NCBI GenBank assembly: GCA_016213865.1 | Contig: JACQZL010000078.1 | Location: 1-48,617 of the forward strand | From: Candidatus Rifleibacteriota bacterium | GTDB lineage: Bacteria > UBP17 > UBA6191 > JACPRK01 | Reading direction: 5' to 3' | DNA length: 48,617 nucleotides | In this document: positions 25,661-34,318 of the stretch, one piece after another | Layout of the letters: each line of letters starts with the position of its first letter | How positions within the stretch are numbered: position 1 is the first letter of the stretch | Made by a program: the position numbers and the translations under genes | The notes under the pieces: generated by a model | What the model was told of the DNA's origin: nothing | Database searches by the model: none | What the model saw: the letters and a program-made list of their open reading frames with translations, nothing else

Positions 25661-26539
25661 TCAGTCCAACCTGGCGAACTCGTCGTCCCTGGAAGCCTGA
25701 CCGCGCGCCAGCACCTTGTAGAGCGGCAACGAACGCCGGTCGTTTCGCAGCACTTGCTCGATCAGCTCGCTGTCCTGGCGGGTCAAGGTGTAGATATCGA
25801 TGCCACGCACGCCGCTGCCCACGTCGTCGACGCGGAAGTAGCCGTCATGACGCGCACCGGACGGCAAGCGCATGCCGACCGCCTCGCGGATGAAGACGCG
25901 ATCGCCCAGCTTCAGGCCCTTGGAGGCGTATCGGTTGACGGCGATCGAGCGGAACGGGACCAGGCCGCGTCCGCCGTACCCCAACCCCAGGTTGGCGACG
26001 CGCGTCACGTCGTCGTAGACGCCCTTTCGGGAGGTGACGTTGAGGACCCGCCCATCTGCCAGCATGGCGGTGCCTTCGACATCGAGGCGTCGCTTGAACT
26101 GCTGGGAGACGCGGACCCTGCGCCGGGACCCGTCCTTGCGTTCGACGGTGATGGTCAACTGCTTGGGGCCGCGGCCCTCGTCGACCTCGTCGGCGGTCCA
26201 GTAGCAGGTCACCGGGTAGTACGAGTCGATGATGTTGACGATGGCGCCTTCGGCGGCGCGCATCACGCGGCTCTCGTCCTGCGGATAGTCGGGCAACTGC
26301 ACGTCGGCCGTCTGTTCGACGGGCGGCAGGACGGCCCGTCTTGCGGGGCGCGGGGCCTTGCGCTTGGCCGCACGCACGCCGGTTCGCCCCTTTCTGGACT
26401 GGGCCGAGTTCGAGGAGGCCTCGATCGGATGGCTACCCGCGGCCAACAGGGCCATGGCCAGGGCCAGGAGAAGCGATGCTACCGGTCTCCAGGTTGGTCG
26501 ACTTTCGGAACCTGCCGGGGCGTCGTGGGGACAAGCCAT
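25661..26539 (-). CDS. Exported 3D-domain (double-psi beta-barrel) protein
   Basis: A signal sequence is visible (RPVASLLLALAMALLAAGSHPIEASS), then a basic linker. The C-terminal 90 or so residues contain GLVPFRSIAVNRYASKG and GYFRVDDVGSGVRGIDIYT, the three-Asp pattern of 3D domains found in MltA-like and resuscitation-type wall hydrolases. The middle holds a G5- or beta-sandwich-like stretch (ITVERKDGSRRRVRVSQQF). The likely site is the periplasm and the likely role peptidoglycan cleavage or remodelling; activity is inferred from the domain only. AGGAGG lies 5 nt before the ATG at 26539. It sits between the two-component pair and mutS2. Confidence 0.75.
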   Translation of the reverse strand: MACPHDAPAGSESRPTWRPVASLLLALAMALLAAGSHPIEASSNSAQSRKGRTGVRAAKRKAPRPARRAVLPPVEQTADVQLPDYPQDESRVMRAAEGAIVNIIDSYYPVTCYWTADEVDEGRGPKQLTITVERKDGSRRRVRVSQQFKRRLDVEGTAMLADGRVLNVTSRKGVYDDVTRVANLGLGYGGRGLVPFRSIAVNRYASKGLKLGDRVFIREAVGMRLPSGARHDGYFRVDDVGSGVRGIDIYTLTRQDSELIEQVLRNDRRSLPLYKVLARGQASRDDEFARLD

Positions 26540-26740
26540 GCGGCCTCCTTGTGCCTGGGCCCGCGAGATTCACTCCCGGTCGGGCCGGTCAAGAGAGCCG
26601 GCATGCTAATGGCGAGGTGTCCCAAAGTCAAGCAAAATGGCCCCAGATGGCCGCCTGTCCTGTCCAGATCTCGCACCAGAGCAGCGTTTCGTGGCTCCGG
26701 GACGACGGGAAGTCAGGCGTCACGTTGAACCACCAGGGCA

Positions 26741-27211
26741 CTAGAAGATGCGGTACTTCTCCTGCATCTGCTTCTTGATCAGCTCGCCGTAGTCCGCCAA
26801 CGCCTTCTGCCGCCACTTCTGCAGGGTCAGGTGCACCTGCACTCGGGCCAGGAGCTCTTCGGGATCGGCGCCCTTGTGGATGTAGTCGACAGCCCCCATC
26901 TTCAGCGCTCGGACGATCGAGTCCTTGTCGCCCTTGGCCGACAGGATGATGACGGGGATGCCCTTGCTGCCGATCTGCTTCTGGAGCATCTCGAGGGTCT
27001 CGAAGCCGTCCATCACGGGCATCATCAGATCGAGGAGGACCAGATCCACGGTCTGGAGCCGCACGAGCTCGAGGGCGGCTTTACCCTCGTGGGCCGTGAG
27101 GACTTTGTAGCCGTGCAACTCGAGCATGCGGCTCATGACCGCGACGATGTCGACGTCGTCGTCTACTATCAGGATGCGAGAAGCGACCTTGGTGTCTCCT
27201 GGGTTCTGCAT
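26741..27211 (-). CDS. Single-domain response regulator (CheY-like)
   Basis: A receiver domain occupies about residues 11-130: the acidic pocket is ILIVDDDVD, the phospho-acceptor is D61 in LVLLDLMMP, the Thr/Ser switch is IILSAKG, and the conserved Lys is in DYIHKGAD. No DNA-binding or enzyme domain follows; the last 25 residues form a charged helix. GAGG precedes the ATG. It lies 27 nt after the receiver-kinase gene, so the two are probably co-transcribed partners in a phosphorelay with an output encoded elsewhere. Confidence 0.92.
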   Translation of the reverse strand: MQNPGDTKVASRILIVDDDVDIVAVMSRMLELHGYKVLTAHEGKAALELVRLQTVDLVLLDLMMPVMDGFETLEMLQKQIGSKGIPVIILSAKGDKDSIVRALKMGAVDYIHKGADPEELLARVQVHLTLQKWRQKALADYGELIKKQMQEKYRIF

Positions 27212-27238
27212 CGGGTTCCTCCTTGGGGGCCGGGGGCT

Positions 27239-28399
27239 TCAATCGGGGCGCGGGAGCTCGCTGGACAGCGGAAGGCGAAGGGTGAAGCGGCTGCCACGAC
27301 CGGGAGCGCTGTCCACCGCCAACGTGCCGCCGTGCAACTCGACGAGCCCCTTGACGATGCACAGGCCCAGGCCGGCGCCGCGTTCGCGCGAGGTTGGCTT
27401 GACCGAGCACTGGCGGAATGGCTGGAACAACAGGTGCTGCTCTTCCAGTGGGATGCCGGGGCCGGTGTCGGCCACCCACATCTCCAGGTGGTCCCTGTCC
27501 CTGCGCGCACCCACCTTCACGCTCGCCTGGGCCGGGCAGAACTTGAGCGCGTTTCCGATCAGGTTGTTCAGCACCTGCAGCATCTTGGAGTAGTCCAGCG
27601 CGGGCTCGTCGAGGTCGCTGCCCAGCTCGGCTTCGAGGTGGACCTGTTTCTCGCGTGCCGTGATGTCGTGAATTCCGACGGCCTCTGCGACCAGCGCGGC
27701 CGGATCGACCGGAGCCAGTTCGAGCCGCAAGCTGCCCTCTTGCATCTTCTCGAGGTCGAGCAGGTTCTCGACCAGGACCTTCATGTAGTGGACCAGCGCC
27801 CGGATGCGACCGACGGTGTGGGCCTGGTCCGCCGAGATCGGACCGTAGGCGCCCTGAACCAGGAGCCGGCAGTATCCATCGACCGACAGCAGGGGGACCT
27901 GCAAATCGTGGCTGGCCATGGCCAGGTACTGGCGGCGTCGGCGGTCCAGTTCTTTGAGGTTGGCGTTGGAGTTGCGCAGCTCTCTCTCGGTGCGGTAGAG
28001 CCGGACCACCGAAGCGACCCGGGCCAGCAGCTCGGGCTTGTTGAGCGGCTTGGGGATGTAGTCGCGAGCGCCCATGTCCAGACCGCGCTGGATGCTCTCG
28101 GAGTCGATCGCATCGGCGGTGACGAACAGGATGGGGATGTTGGCGGTCTCCGGGGCCGCGCGAAGCTCCTGCATGACCTCGAAGCCGTCCATGTCCGGCA
28201 TTCTCACGTCCAGGAGAATGGCGTCGATCTGTTCGAGAGCTACGATCCCGAGGGCCTCGCGGCCGCTGTTGGTGCTCAGGACCTTGTAACCGTCCAGGGT
28301 CAGGATGACGGTCAGGAGCTGACACAGGTTCTCGTCGTCGTCGACGACCAGAACGGTGCCTGGTGACGTATCTTGGTCGGTCTGCGGTTCGTCCGTCAT
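27239..28399 (-). CDS. Hybrid sensor: N-terminal receiver plus histidine kinase
   Basis: The receiver comes first (about 14-130; phospho-acceptor D64 in ILLDVRMPDMDGF; Lys in DYIPKPLNKP). A short coiled coil leads to the HisKA region with H164 in LAMASHDLQVP. The HATPase domain has the N box NLIGNALKFCPA, G1 VADTGPGIP and G2 ERGAGLGLCIVKGL. No membrane segment is visible, so the protein is probably cytoplasmic and receives phosphate or signal through its own receiver. The ATG at 28399 with AGGA just upstream starts at the receiver; longer readings extend into the divergent promoter region. The length is 386 residues. Its partner is the downstream receiver gene. Confidence 0.92.
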   Translation of the reverse strand: MTDEPQTDQDTSPGTVLVVDDDENLCQLLTVILTLDGYKVLSTNSGREALGIVALEQIDAILLDVRMPDMDGFEVMQELRAAPETANIPILFVTADAIDSESIQRGLDMGARDYIPKPLNKPELLARVASVVRLYRTERELRNSNANLKELDRRRRQYLAMASHDLQVPLLSVDGYCRLLVQGAYGPISADQAHTVGRIRALVHYMKVLVENLLDLEKMQEGSLRLELAPVDPAALVAEAVGIHDITAREKQVHLEAELGSDLDEPALDYSKMLQVLNNLIGNALKFCPAQASVKVGARRDRDHLEMWVADTGPGIPLEEQHLLFQPFRQCSVKPTSRERGAGLGLCIVKGLVELHGGTLAVDSAPGRGSRFTLRLPLSSELPRPD

Positions 28400-28507
28400 G
28401 TTCCTCGATGAGTTGTGTTTTCTCAACGTAGCAGATCCTCCCTCCAGACGCATTGCCTTCCGGAGCGAAAAACTGATACAACCTCCGGGAAACGGAGGGC
28501 GTTGCTC

Positions 28508-28801
28508 ATGAAACTGACCGGCCTGATTGAATCGTCTCGAAGATACCGTCTCTCCCTCAACACCGGTTGGGGCCCCATCCAGATCGAGGTGGCGCCGACT
28601 CCCCAGGGCCGGCCCAAGGGCTCGGGGCCGCGCACCCGCCACGCGGCCACCGACAAGGGCTTTCTGCCCAACGCTCGGTTCTTCGAGTGCGACGACGAGG
28701 CGCAGGTCCTGGTCTTCTGGCAGGAAGGCAAGGGCGTGGCGCTCGAGCTGTGCGCCTACGCGCCCTACTCGGCCCTGCTCGCCCTGGAACCGCTGGATTG
28801 A
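28508..28801 (+). CDS. Small conserved-looking protein of unknown function
   Basis: The 97-residue protein has GGAGG 9 nt before its ATG and G/C-rich third codon positions. It starts MKLTGLIESSRRYRLSLN, contains a Gly/Pro-rich basic loop, and ends with a hydrophobic/acidic stretch (FFECDDEAQVLVFWQEGKG). There are no cysteines other than two near the end and no membrane segment. It is divergent from the receiver-kinase gene (108-nt gap) and convergent with the cyclic-nucleotide-domain gene (18-nt gap). I do not recognise the family. Confidence 0.7.
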   Translation: MKLTGLIESSRRYRLSLNTGWGPIQIEVAPTPQGRPKGSGPRTRHAATDKGFLPNARFFECDDEAQVLVFWQEGKGVALELCAYAPYSALLALEPLD

Positions 28802-28819
28802 CCGCGGCCAGGCGGCGCC

Positions 28820-29374
28820 CTACGGAACGACCCCGCGGGCACTCGCGGAGTCGCCGGCGGCGTCCGCCGTCGAGAGCGCCTCCAGCAGTTGCGTGGTCTC
28901 GGCGGGCGCGACCTGCCCGATCAGCTTCATCAGGAGCTGATTCGTGGCGATCAGACGCTGGCTGATCGCCACGGCGATCCCGTGCAACAGGCGCGAGGCG
29001 AGGGCCGCTTGATTGGCCAGCAGCCGCTCGTAGTCCGAGCGGGCCAGGACCCAGAACGAGAGAGCCTCGAGCGCCACGGCGTCGGCCGAACGTGGAGCTC
29101 TGCAGATCAAGCCGATTTCGCCGAAGATCTCGCCCGGTCCCAGCCGAGCCAACTGGAGCCGGAACGATCCGTTCAACGCCTTTTCGATCGCCACCGCCCC
29201 GGACCGAATGATGTAGAGCGCCTCGCTCGGATCGCCTTCGTGGAACAGGTGCTGGCCGCGTTCGAGAGACCCTTCCCGGACCAGGCCGGCGATGATGTCC
29301 AGCTCGGAGGTCTTCAGGTCGCGGAACAGGCTGGAGTCCTCCAGGGCCCGGTTGATATCGACGTTCTCGATCAT
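28820..29374 (-). CDS. Cyclic-nucleotide-binding-domain protein without a DNA-binding domain
   Basis: The Crp-like beta-roll spans about residues 10-125, with FHEGDPSEALYIIRSGAVAI and the phosphate-cassette-like LGPGEIFGEIGLICRAPRSAD. Two helices follow (LLHGIAVAISQRLIATNQLL), but no helix-turn-helix is seen, so it is unlikely to be a Crp/Fnr transcription factor. It may sense a nucleotide and act by protein contact. The ATG at 29374 begins at the domain; an upstream in-frame ATG adds about 23 residues. A 10-nt tandem repeat lies about 107 nt upstream. Confidence 0.8.
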   Translation of the reverse strand: MIENVDINRALEDSSLFRDLKTSELDIIAGLVREGSLERGQHLFHEGDPSEALYIIRSGAVAIEKALNGSFRLQLARLGPGEIFGEIGLICRAPRSADAVALEALSFWVLARSDYERLLANQAALASRLLHGIAVAISQRLIATNQLLMKLIGQVAPAETTQLLEALSTADAAGDSASARGVVP

Positions 29375-29480
29375 CGGTTTGGTTCGTGCGGTCCGGCTCG
29401 GTTCCCCGGGGACAATCTGCTGCCGCCGGCGACTGAACGCCACCGTTATCCACTCGGGGAGCCCGCCTCTCGGCAGGGGC

Positions 29481-29520
29481 CGTGTCAGCGGATGTCAGCC
29501 GATGTCAGCCGATGTCAGCG
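29481..29520. repeat. 10-nt tandem repeat, four units
   Basis: CGTGTCAGCG is followed by three copies of GATGTCAGC(C/G) with exact 10-nt spacing. It lies between the protease gene stop and the start of the cyclic-nucleotide-domain gene, on the upstream side of the latter. The spacing near one helical turn would suit cooperative protein binding, but no binding protein is known. Confidence 0.75.
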
Positions 29521-29545
29521 CCCGGGGCTGCGGCTGCGTGGGAAC

Positions 29546-31150
29546 CTACCGGTTGGCCGGGACCTTGGGCTGGCCGGTGGACTGGTAGGCTTCCAGAGCT
29601 TCGGCCGCCCGATCGCGGTCCCCGGTCTTGAGGACGTCCAGGAGGTTCCGATATGCATCCTTCGAGTTGGTGGGAGCAGCCGGAGCGTAGGCCCGAGAGA
29701 CGTTGCTGGCACGGTAGTAGACCGGGTTCGTCTCCAGGTTCTGCACGAGGCGAGCCTCGCGCTGCAGGGCCTCTCCCACGGCCTGGGCCTCCGCCTCGAG
29801 CTGGCTGCGCTCGCGCCGCGCGTACCACGGCATGCCGTTCAACTGCTGCTTCAACTGGTTGTAGTAGGACTGCAGGCTTCGCTGAGACTGGACCAGGCGC
29901 AGCATGGCGTCGCCCGAGCCGCCGCCCGACTGGACTTGCCGGCGAAGTTGGGTCTCGATCGATTGCAGGCGCGAGGCTTCTTGCTGGGCTGCCTGCCCCA
30001 GACGCCACCGCTCGTACTGGTAGTAGTAGTTGTCCGTGCTCAGGTAGGCCGACCGGAGCTGCACGTATCGCTGCAGCGACGTTTCGTACTGGCTGCACAG
30101 GCTGGCGGTGCTCCCGGCGTTTCCGGAGCCGCCGGACCCCGCGCCGTAGCCGTCCGCGTAGATCACGCCGTTGCTGGTGCGGGCCACGGTGGCCCGGAGG
30201 GCCTTTGCGTCCGAGGGGTACATCCGCTGGAAGTACTCGAGGAGCTGGCCGAAGGACTGCGGTTTGCCCTGGGCCATCACCGTGGCCAGCTTGCCCAGGA
30301 AGTTCTGGATGCCGCTGCGCGTGGCCAGCGTCCACAAGGTCGTGGCGACCCACCCCTCGGTGCGCATCAGGTCGTTCGCACTCTTGGGCGCTCCGCTGGA
30401 GCTGTAAGCGTAGAGGTTGTTGCTGATGGAGTTGCGAGCGTCGTTCGCGATCGTCAGCCGGTTCGTGAAGTACGAGCCGATGAACTCGGCGTACCCCTCG
30501 ATCAGGGCCAGTTGCTGGTCCGTCACGGAGCCCCCGCTGTGAGCTTGAGACAGGTACGGGCTGTCGGGCAGGTTCTGGATGCCGTAGCCCTTCGACATCA
30601 TGGAATGTCCCACCTCATGGACCAGCGTCTGCTCGAGGAGGGCCGAATCCCCGCCCGTGACCACCGAGCTGCCCACCGGCAGGGTGACTCGCGGCGACTG
30701 GACCCGCGTCGAGTATCCGCCGTTCGAGTCCCGGACCGTGAACGTGCCCTTCCAGTCGTTGAACGTGCCCCCGTTCCCCTCCTTCAGCTCGATATAGATG
30801 GGGTCGGACTGCAGCAGCGAGCGCGCCATCTGCTGATCCGAGGCCGAGAGTCCGTACTGCCCCGCCTGCGCCAGGATCGCCTGGTTCCGCTGCTCCTGGA
30901 TGTACCGGTAGTAGGCGGCGGTCCGCTCGAGCGCATCGCTCGAGGAGGCGAGCTGGTAGACGCGATTGGCCCCGTAGTCGTTGCTGGTCGCCACGCGGAA
31001 CGCCGGCGTGCCGTCCTGGTTGGTCCCGGTCCGGACCAGGAAAACGATATCGCGGGTCTGGAGGAGATAGGCCTGGACGGTCCCCGGGACGAGGGCCGCC
31101 AGCAACAGCGCGAAGATCAGCAGGGACCGCAATCGAGGTTGCAAGTTCAT
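29546..31150 (-). CDS. Exported zinc-metalloprotease-like protein (HEXXH) with helical C-terminus
   Basis: A clear signal sequence is present (SLLIFALLLAALVPGTVQA). The peptidase motif is H178-E179-V-G-H182 in LVHEVGHSM, with a downstream Glu in LIEGYAEFIG (E218 or E222) as candidate third zinc ligand, as in gluzincins. The C-terminal 200 or so residues are Gln/Arg/Tyr-rich helices with coiled-coil character (SIETQLRRQVQ, LEAEAQAVGEALQREARLVQ). GGAG lies 7 nt before the ATG at 31150, giving 534 residues. The predicted place is the periplasm or outside. Substrate and family are unknown. It is divergent from the comEA-comEC pair. Confidence 0.75.
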   Translation of the reverse strand: MNLQPRLRSLLIFALLLAALVPGTVQAYLLQTRDIVFLVRTGTNQDGTPAFRVATSNDYGANRVYQLASSSDALERTAAYYRYIQEQRNQAILAQAGQYGLSASDQQMARSLLQSDPIYIELKEGNGGTFNDWKGTFTVRDSNGGYSTRVQSPRVTLPVGSSVVTGGDSALLEQTLVHEVGHSMMSKGYGIQNLPDSPYLSQAHSGGSVTDQQLALIEGYAEFIGSYFTNRLTIANDARNSISNNLYAYSSSGAPKSANDLMRTEGWVATTLWTLATRSGIQNFLGKLATVMAQGKPQSFGQLLEYFQRMYPSDAKALRATVARTSNGVIYADGYGAGSGGSGNAGSTASLCSQYETSLQRYVQLRSAYLSTDNYYYQYERWRLGQAAQQEASRLQSIETQLRRQVQSGGGSGDAMLRLVQSQRSLQSYYNQLKQQLNGMPWYARRERSQLEAEAQAVGEALQREARLVQNLETNPVYYRASNVSRAYAPAAPTNSKDAYRNLLDVLKTGDRDRAAEALEAYQSTGQPKVPANR

Positions 31151-31345
31151 GGATCGCTCCCGGACGTTCTCGAACAGAAACGGCACCGCGCCGGTGGCCG
31201 GCGCTGCACACAGCCTACTACGAGACAACCCGTCCAAAGGATGCAAGATCGTGCGCGTGAAGTGCTCGACCGTGCAAGAGGGCAGTGCCTCGCCAGTCGA
31301 CACCGGTCGCTCGCCGGTGCTAACATCGGACGCTTCTCCACCTCC

Positions 31346-31942
31346 ATGCCGCAACTCAACAGGGAAGAACAGCGCCTGGTCCTGGTCGCGCTGGGCTGTG
31401 TCCTCGCGGCCTCCGCCGTCTGGCTCTTCTCGCCGCCCGGACGCGACCGTCCTCGCGGCAGGCCGGCGCCACAGGCCGCCGCGTCGCCGCTTCCGGCGCT
31501 CATCGGGACGTTCCGGCCGGACCCCAACGAGGCCCCGCTCGAGGACTTGCTGCAGGTCCCGGGCATGACACCCGTCATGGCTCAGACCCTCGTCAAGGTC
31601 CGGACCGACCGCATCTTCGTCTCTCCGTCCGACCTCGAGCTCCTCCCGGGCCTGTCGTCCGCCGAGGCTGGCCGCCTTGCCACCGGCCTGCGCTTCCCCG
31701 GATCGCGCACCCCGGCCGAGCCCACCGCCGTCATCGACCTCAACCAGGCGACGGCTGCCCAGCTCGAGCGCATCCCCGGCATCGGACCCATGACCGCCAA
31801 GGCCATCCTGGAGCGCAGGGACCGCAAGCCCTTCACCGACGTCGAGGACCTGCTCTCCCTGCCCGGCATCGGCCCCGGGAAGCTCGAACGGCTCCAGAGG
31901 TTCGTGACCGTCGGAGTGAAGCGCCCGCCGGGAGGGCCCTGA
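31346..31942 (+). CDS. ComEA-like helix-hairpin-helix protein with duplicated module
   Basis: An N-terminal membrane segment (LVLVALGCVLAASAVWLF) anchors the protein outside the inner membrane. A Pro/Ala linker precedes two related modules: about 60-115 (DLLQVPGMTPVMAQTL; LELLPGLSSAEAGRLA) and about 128-190 (IDLNQATAAQLERIPGIGP; DLLSLPGIGPGKLERLQRF). The second is a classic ComEA helix-hairpin-helix block; the first is a diverged copy. ComEA binds double-stranded DNA during uptake. Length is 198 residues. Its TGA overlaps the comEC ATG by one base, supporting a coupled pair. Confidence 0.85.
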   Translation: MPQLNREEQRLVLVALGCVLAASAVWLFSPPGRDRPRGRPAPQAAASPLPALIGTFRPDPNEAPLEDLLQVPGMTPVMAQTLVKVRTDRIFVSPSDLELLPGLSSAEAGRLATGLRFPGSRTPAEPTAVIDLNQATAAQLERIPGIGPMTAKAILERRDRKPFTDVEDLLSLPGIGPGKLERLQRFVTVGVKRPPGGP

Positions 31943-34176
31943 TGCACCACGCGCTGGTGGCCGTCGCCGTGGCCTTCGTCCTGGGCTTGACCCTGGACGG
32001 CCTGATCACGTGGCCCGCCGCGATCACCTGGTGGAACCTGGCCTTCCTCACCATGCTCGCCGGGATGGCCCACCTGGCGAAGCTGGACCGCCTCGCGAGC
32101 CGGCTCCTGCTCGTCGGAGTGTTGCTGGCCGGTCTCCTGCGCTCGCAGCTCCACGACCCCGTCGGTCCGACGCACTTCCTCCGGGCCGCCAAGCCGCTGT
32201 CGCCACCGGTGCGCGTCCTGGTCTGTGACGACCCGGAGGCCCGGAACGGCTCGGTCCGCTTCCTGGGCAAGCTCGTGGCCCAGGGCGGCCCCGCCCCGGT
32301 GAGTGGCCTGGTGCAGGTGACTCTGCGCTCTCCCGGGACGAGGCTGCCCTCGTACGGAGACCTCCTCGAGTGCCCCGCGGTCCCCCAGCGCCTGCCCGAA
32401 CTGCTGCCCGCGGAGGCCACCAGCCGCCTGCGGGTCCTGCGGCTGCAGGGCGTGCTCGGGAGCCTGACCGCTCCCGCGGACCGTTGTCGCGTTCTGGAGC
32501 AGGGCCAGGGCAACTTCCTCGTCGGGTGGGCCTACCAGTGCCGCCACTGGTTCTCCGACACGCTGCGCCTCACGCACGAGGCCCGGACCGCCAATTTCCT
32601 CAGGAGCTTCATCCTCGGCGAGGACGCCCAGCTCGACCCCGGCCTGGTCGAGGACTTTCGCAAGACCGGAACGATCCACGTCTTGAGCCAGTCGGGGCAG
32701 CACGTCGCAATCCTGGCCCTGGTCTGTCTCTTCTCCCTGCGCTGGCTGCCGATCGGACGGCACCTGCCCGCCGCGATGACCGGCCTCGTTCTCCTGGCGT
32801 ATGCGGTGATGACCGGTGGCAGGCCCGCGGTGCTTCGCGCGACCCTGATGGCCTGGTGTGTCATCGTGGGCAGCCTAGCCGATCGCAAGACCTCGCCCTT
32901 CAACGGCCTGGCCCTGGCGGCGCTGGTGCTGCTGGCCTGGAACCCGGGCGACCTGTACACCGCCGGCTTCCAGCTCTCGTTCACGGCCACGCTCGCGCTC
33001 TTCGTCCTGACGCCGTGGCTGATGCAGTTCTTCGTCCGGTTCTCGACTTACGGCAACAGCCTCATCGCGTCGTCGCTCGCGGCCTGGCTCGGGACGGCGC
33101 CGTTGATGGCCTACCACTTCGGCACGCTCTCCGTGATCGGGCTCGCGGCCAACCTCTTCGTCCTCCCGCTGACGGCCGTCGTGATGCCCACTGCTCTCCT
33201 GGCCCTCGGGACCGCCGCCGTCTCGACGCAGGTGGCCTACGTCTTCGCCGCGGCCAACTTCGGTTTCGTCCAGGTCCTCGCGGTCGGCCTGCACTGGCTC
33301 GCCCGGGCGCCCTTCGCCGAGGTCGCGACTCCGGCACCGTGGCCTTCCTTGCTGCTCGGGTACTACCTGGGCCTGTTGGCGGTGGCCGAGAGCCACAATC
33401 TGTCGCGCATGCTGTGGCGGCGCCAGCCCGACCCGACTCGCAAGGCCGCCAACGCGGACTGGAGCTGGGTCCTGGCCAACCGGCCGATGGACCCGCTGAT
33501 GGAGAGGCTCGAGAACCTGCTCGACCGCCAGGCGACCCTGGCTCCGTCCGAGGAGACGCTCGCCGGGCTGCGCGCCAAGCTCGGCCCCGAGCTGGAGGCG
33601 AAGCTCGACCCCCTGACGGTGGAGTACCTCGCCTTCGCGGCCCAAAAGCTGCAGGAGAGCGGTCCCTCGCCGGACGCGAGCAGCACGGCGGCCGTGATCG
33701 CCACCATGATGGCCGTGGAACGTGAGCTCGACGCGCGCGTGTTTCGCTATCTGAAGGTCCCGGATGTCGTGGCCCGGTCCGAAGTCGCACGGACCCATCG
33801 GCGCGGCCACATCGGGCGTCCGCCGCGCCAGGCGCGCGACCTGCTGTCGCTGCCGCTCCAGTGCGAGATGCTCTGGTACCACCTGGTCCCGTCCGACGGC
33901 GCCCAGCGCATCGCCGTCGGCGTCCTGGCCCGCGAGTTGACCGAGCGTCTGGAGCGCCCGGCCTTCTACCTCGATCCCGCAAGACTGGCGCTGGCGTTGG
34001 ACCGCACCCTCAAGAAGTTCTACCTGCCCATCTGCAACGGCGAGCGTTTCGAGCGCACCCGGGCGCTGGTGGCCTGCCAGGAGATCGTCGGGGGCGCCGA
34101 CCACTCGCTCCTCTCCGAGATCGTCGCTGCCGGCGCCCTGGGCGGCGGCAAGCGCCCGGGGGGCGTTGGCACATGA
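31942..34176 (+). CDS. ComEC/Rec2-type DNA channel with a non-lactamase C-terminal domain
   Basis: ComEC forms the inner-membrane channel for single-stranded DNA in natural transformation. The N-terminal membrane and DUF4131-like region spans about 1-180. The competence domain spans about 220-480, with FILGEDAQLDPGLVEDFRKTG, HVLSQSGQHVAIL and FQLSFTATLALFVLTPWL. The metallo-beta-lactamase domain that usually follows is absent: no HXHXDH-type motif is visible. Instead about 240 mainly helical, soluble residues follow (PLMERLENLLDRQATL ... ELTERLERPAFYLDPARLAL). I do not recognise this domain. Total length is 744 residues. The divergence of the C-terminus does not look like a frameshift because the frame and codon use continue normally. 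Confidence 0.85.
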   Translation: MHHALVAVAVAFVLGLTLDGLITWPAAITWWNLAFLTMLAGMAHLAKLDRLASRLLLVGVLLAGLLRSQLHDPVGPTHFLRAAKPLSPPVRVLVCDDPEARNGSVRFLGKLVAQGGPAPVSGLVQVTLRSPGTRLPSYGDLLECPAVPQRLPELLPAEATSRLRVLRLQGVLGSLTAPADRCRVLEQGQGNFLVGWAYQCRHWFSDTLRLTHEARTANFLRSFILGEDAQLDPGLVEDFRKTGTIHVLSQSGQHVAILALVCLFSLRWLPIGRHLPAAMTGLVLLAYAVMTGGRPAVLRATLMAWCVIVGSLADRKTSPFNGLALAALVLLAWNPGDLYTAGFQLSFTATLALFVLTPWLMQFFVRFSTYGNSLIASSLAAWLGTAPLMAYHFGTLSVIGLAANLFVLPLTAVVMPTALLALGTAAVSTQVAYVFAAANFGFVQVLAVGLHWLARAPFAEVATPAPWPSLLLGYYLGLLAVAESHNLSRMLWRRQPDPTRKAANADWSWVLANRPMDPLMERLENLLDRQATLAPSEETLAGLRAKLGPELEAKLDPLTVEYLAFAAQKLQESGPSPDASSTAAVIATMMAVERELDARVFRYLKVPDVVARSEVARTHRRGHIGRPPRQARDLLSLPLQCEMLWYHLVPSDGAQRIAVGVLARELTERLERPAFYLDPARLALALDRTLKKFYLPICNGERFERTRALVACQEIVGGADHSLLSEIVAAGALGGGKRPGGVGT

Positions 34177-34318
34177 CCGGCAACGTGTACGACTGCTGCT
34201 GGGACTGGCAGTCGGTCGAGCCCTAGCGGGGGGATGCCTTGACGCGGTCGCTCGCTTGCTCGTGCTCGCACCGGGGACAGGCGGCAGTCGGATCCTGGTG
34301 CTTGGCCAGCGGCGGAGG

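Noticed and set aside
26831..28366. Plus-strand frame opposite the receiver-kinase genes
   Set aside because: It is antisense to clear receiver and kinase motifs and its own product is low complexity.
28889..31345. Plus-strand frame extending comEA upstream to more than 1000 codons
   Set aside because: The extension lies opposite the cyclic-nucleotide-domain and protease genes and has no motif. The ComEA signal anchor begins at 31346.
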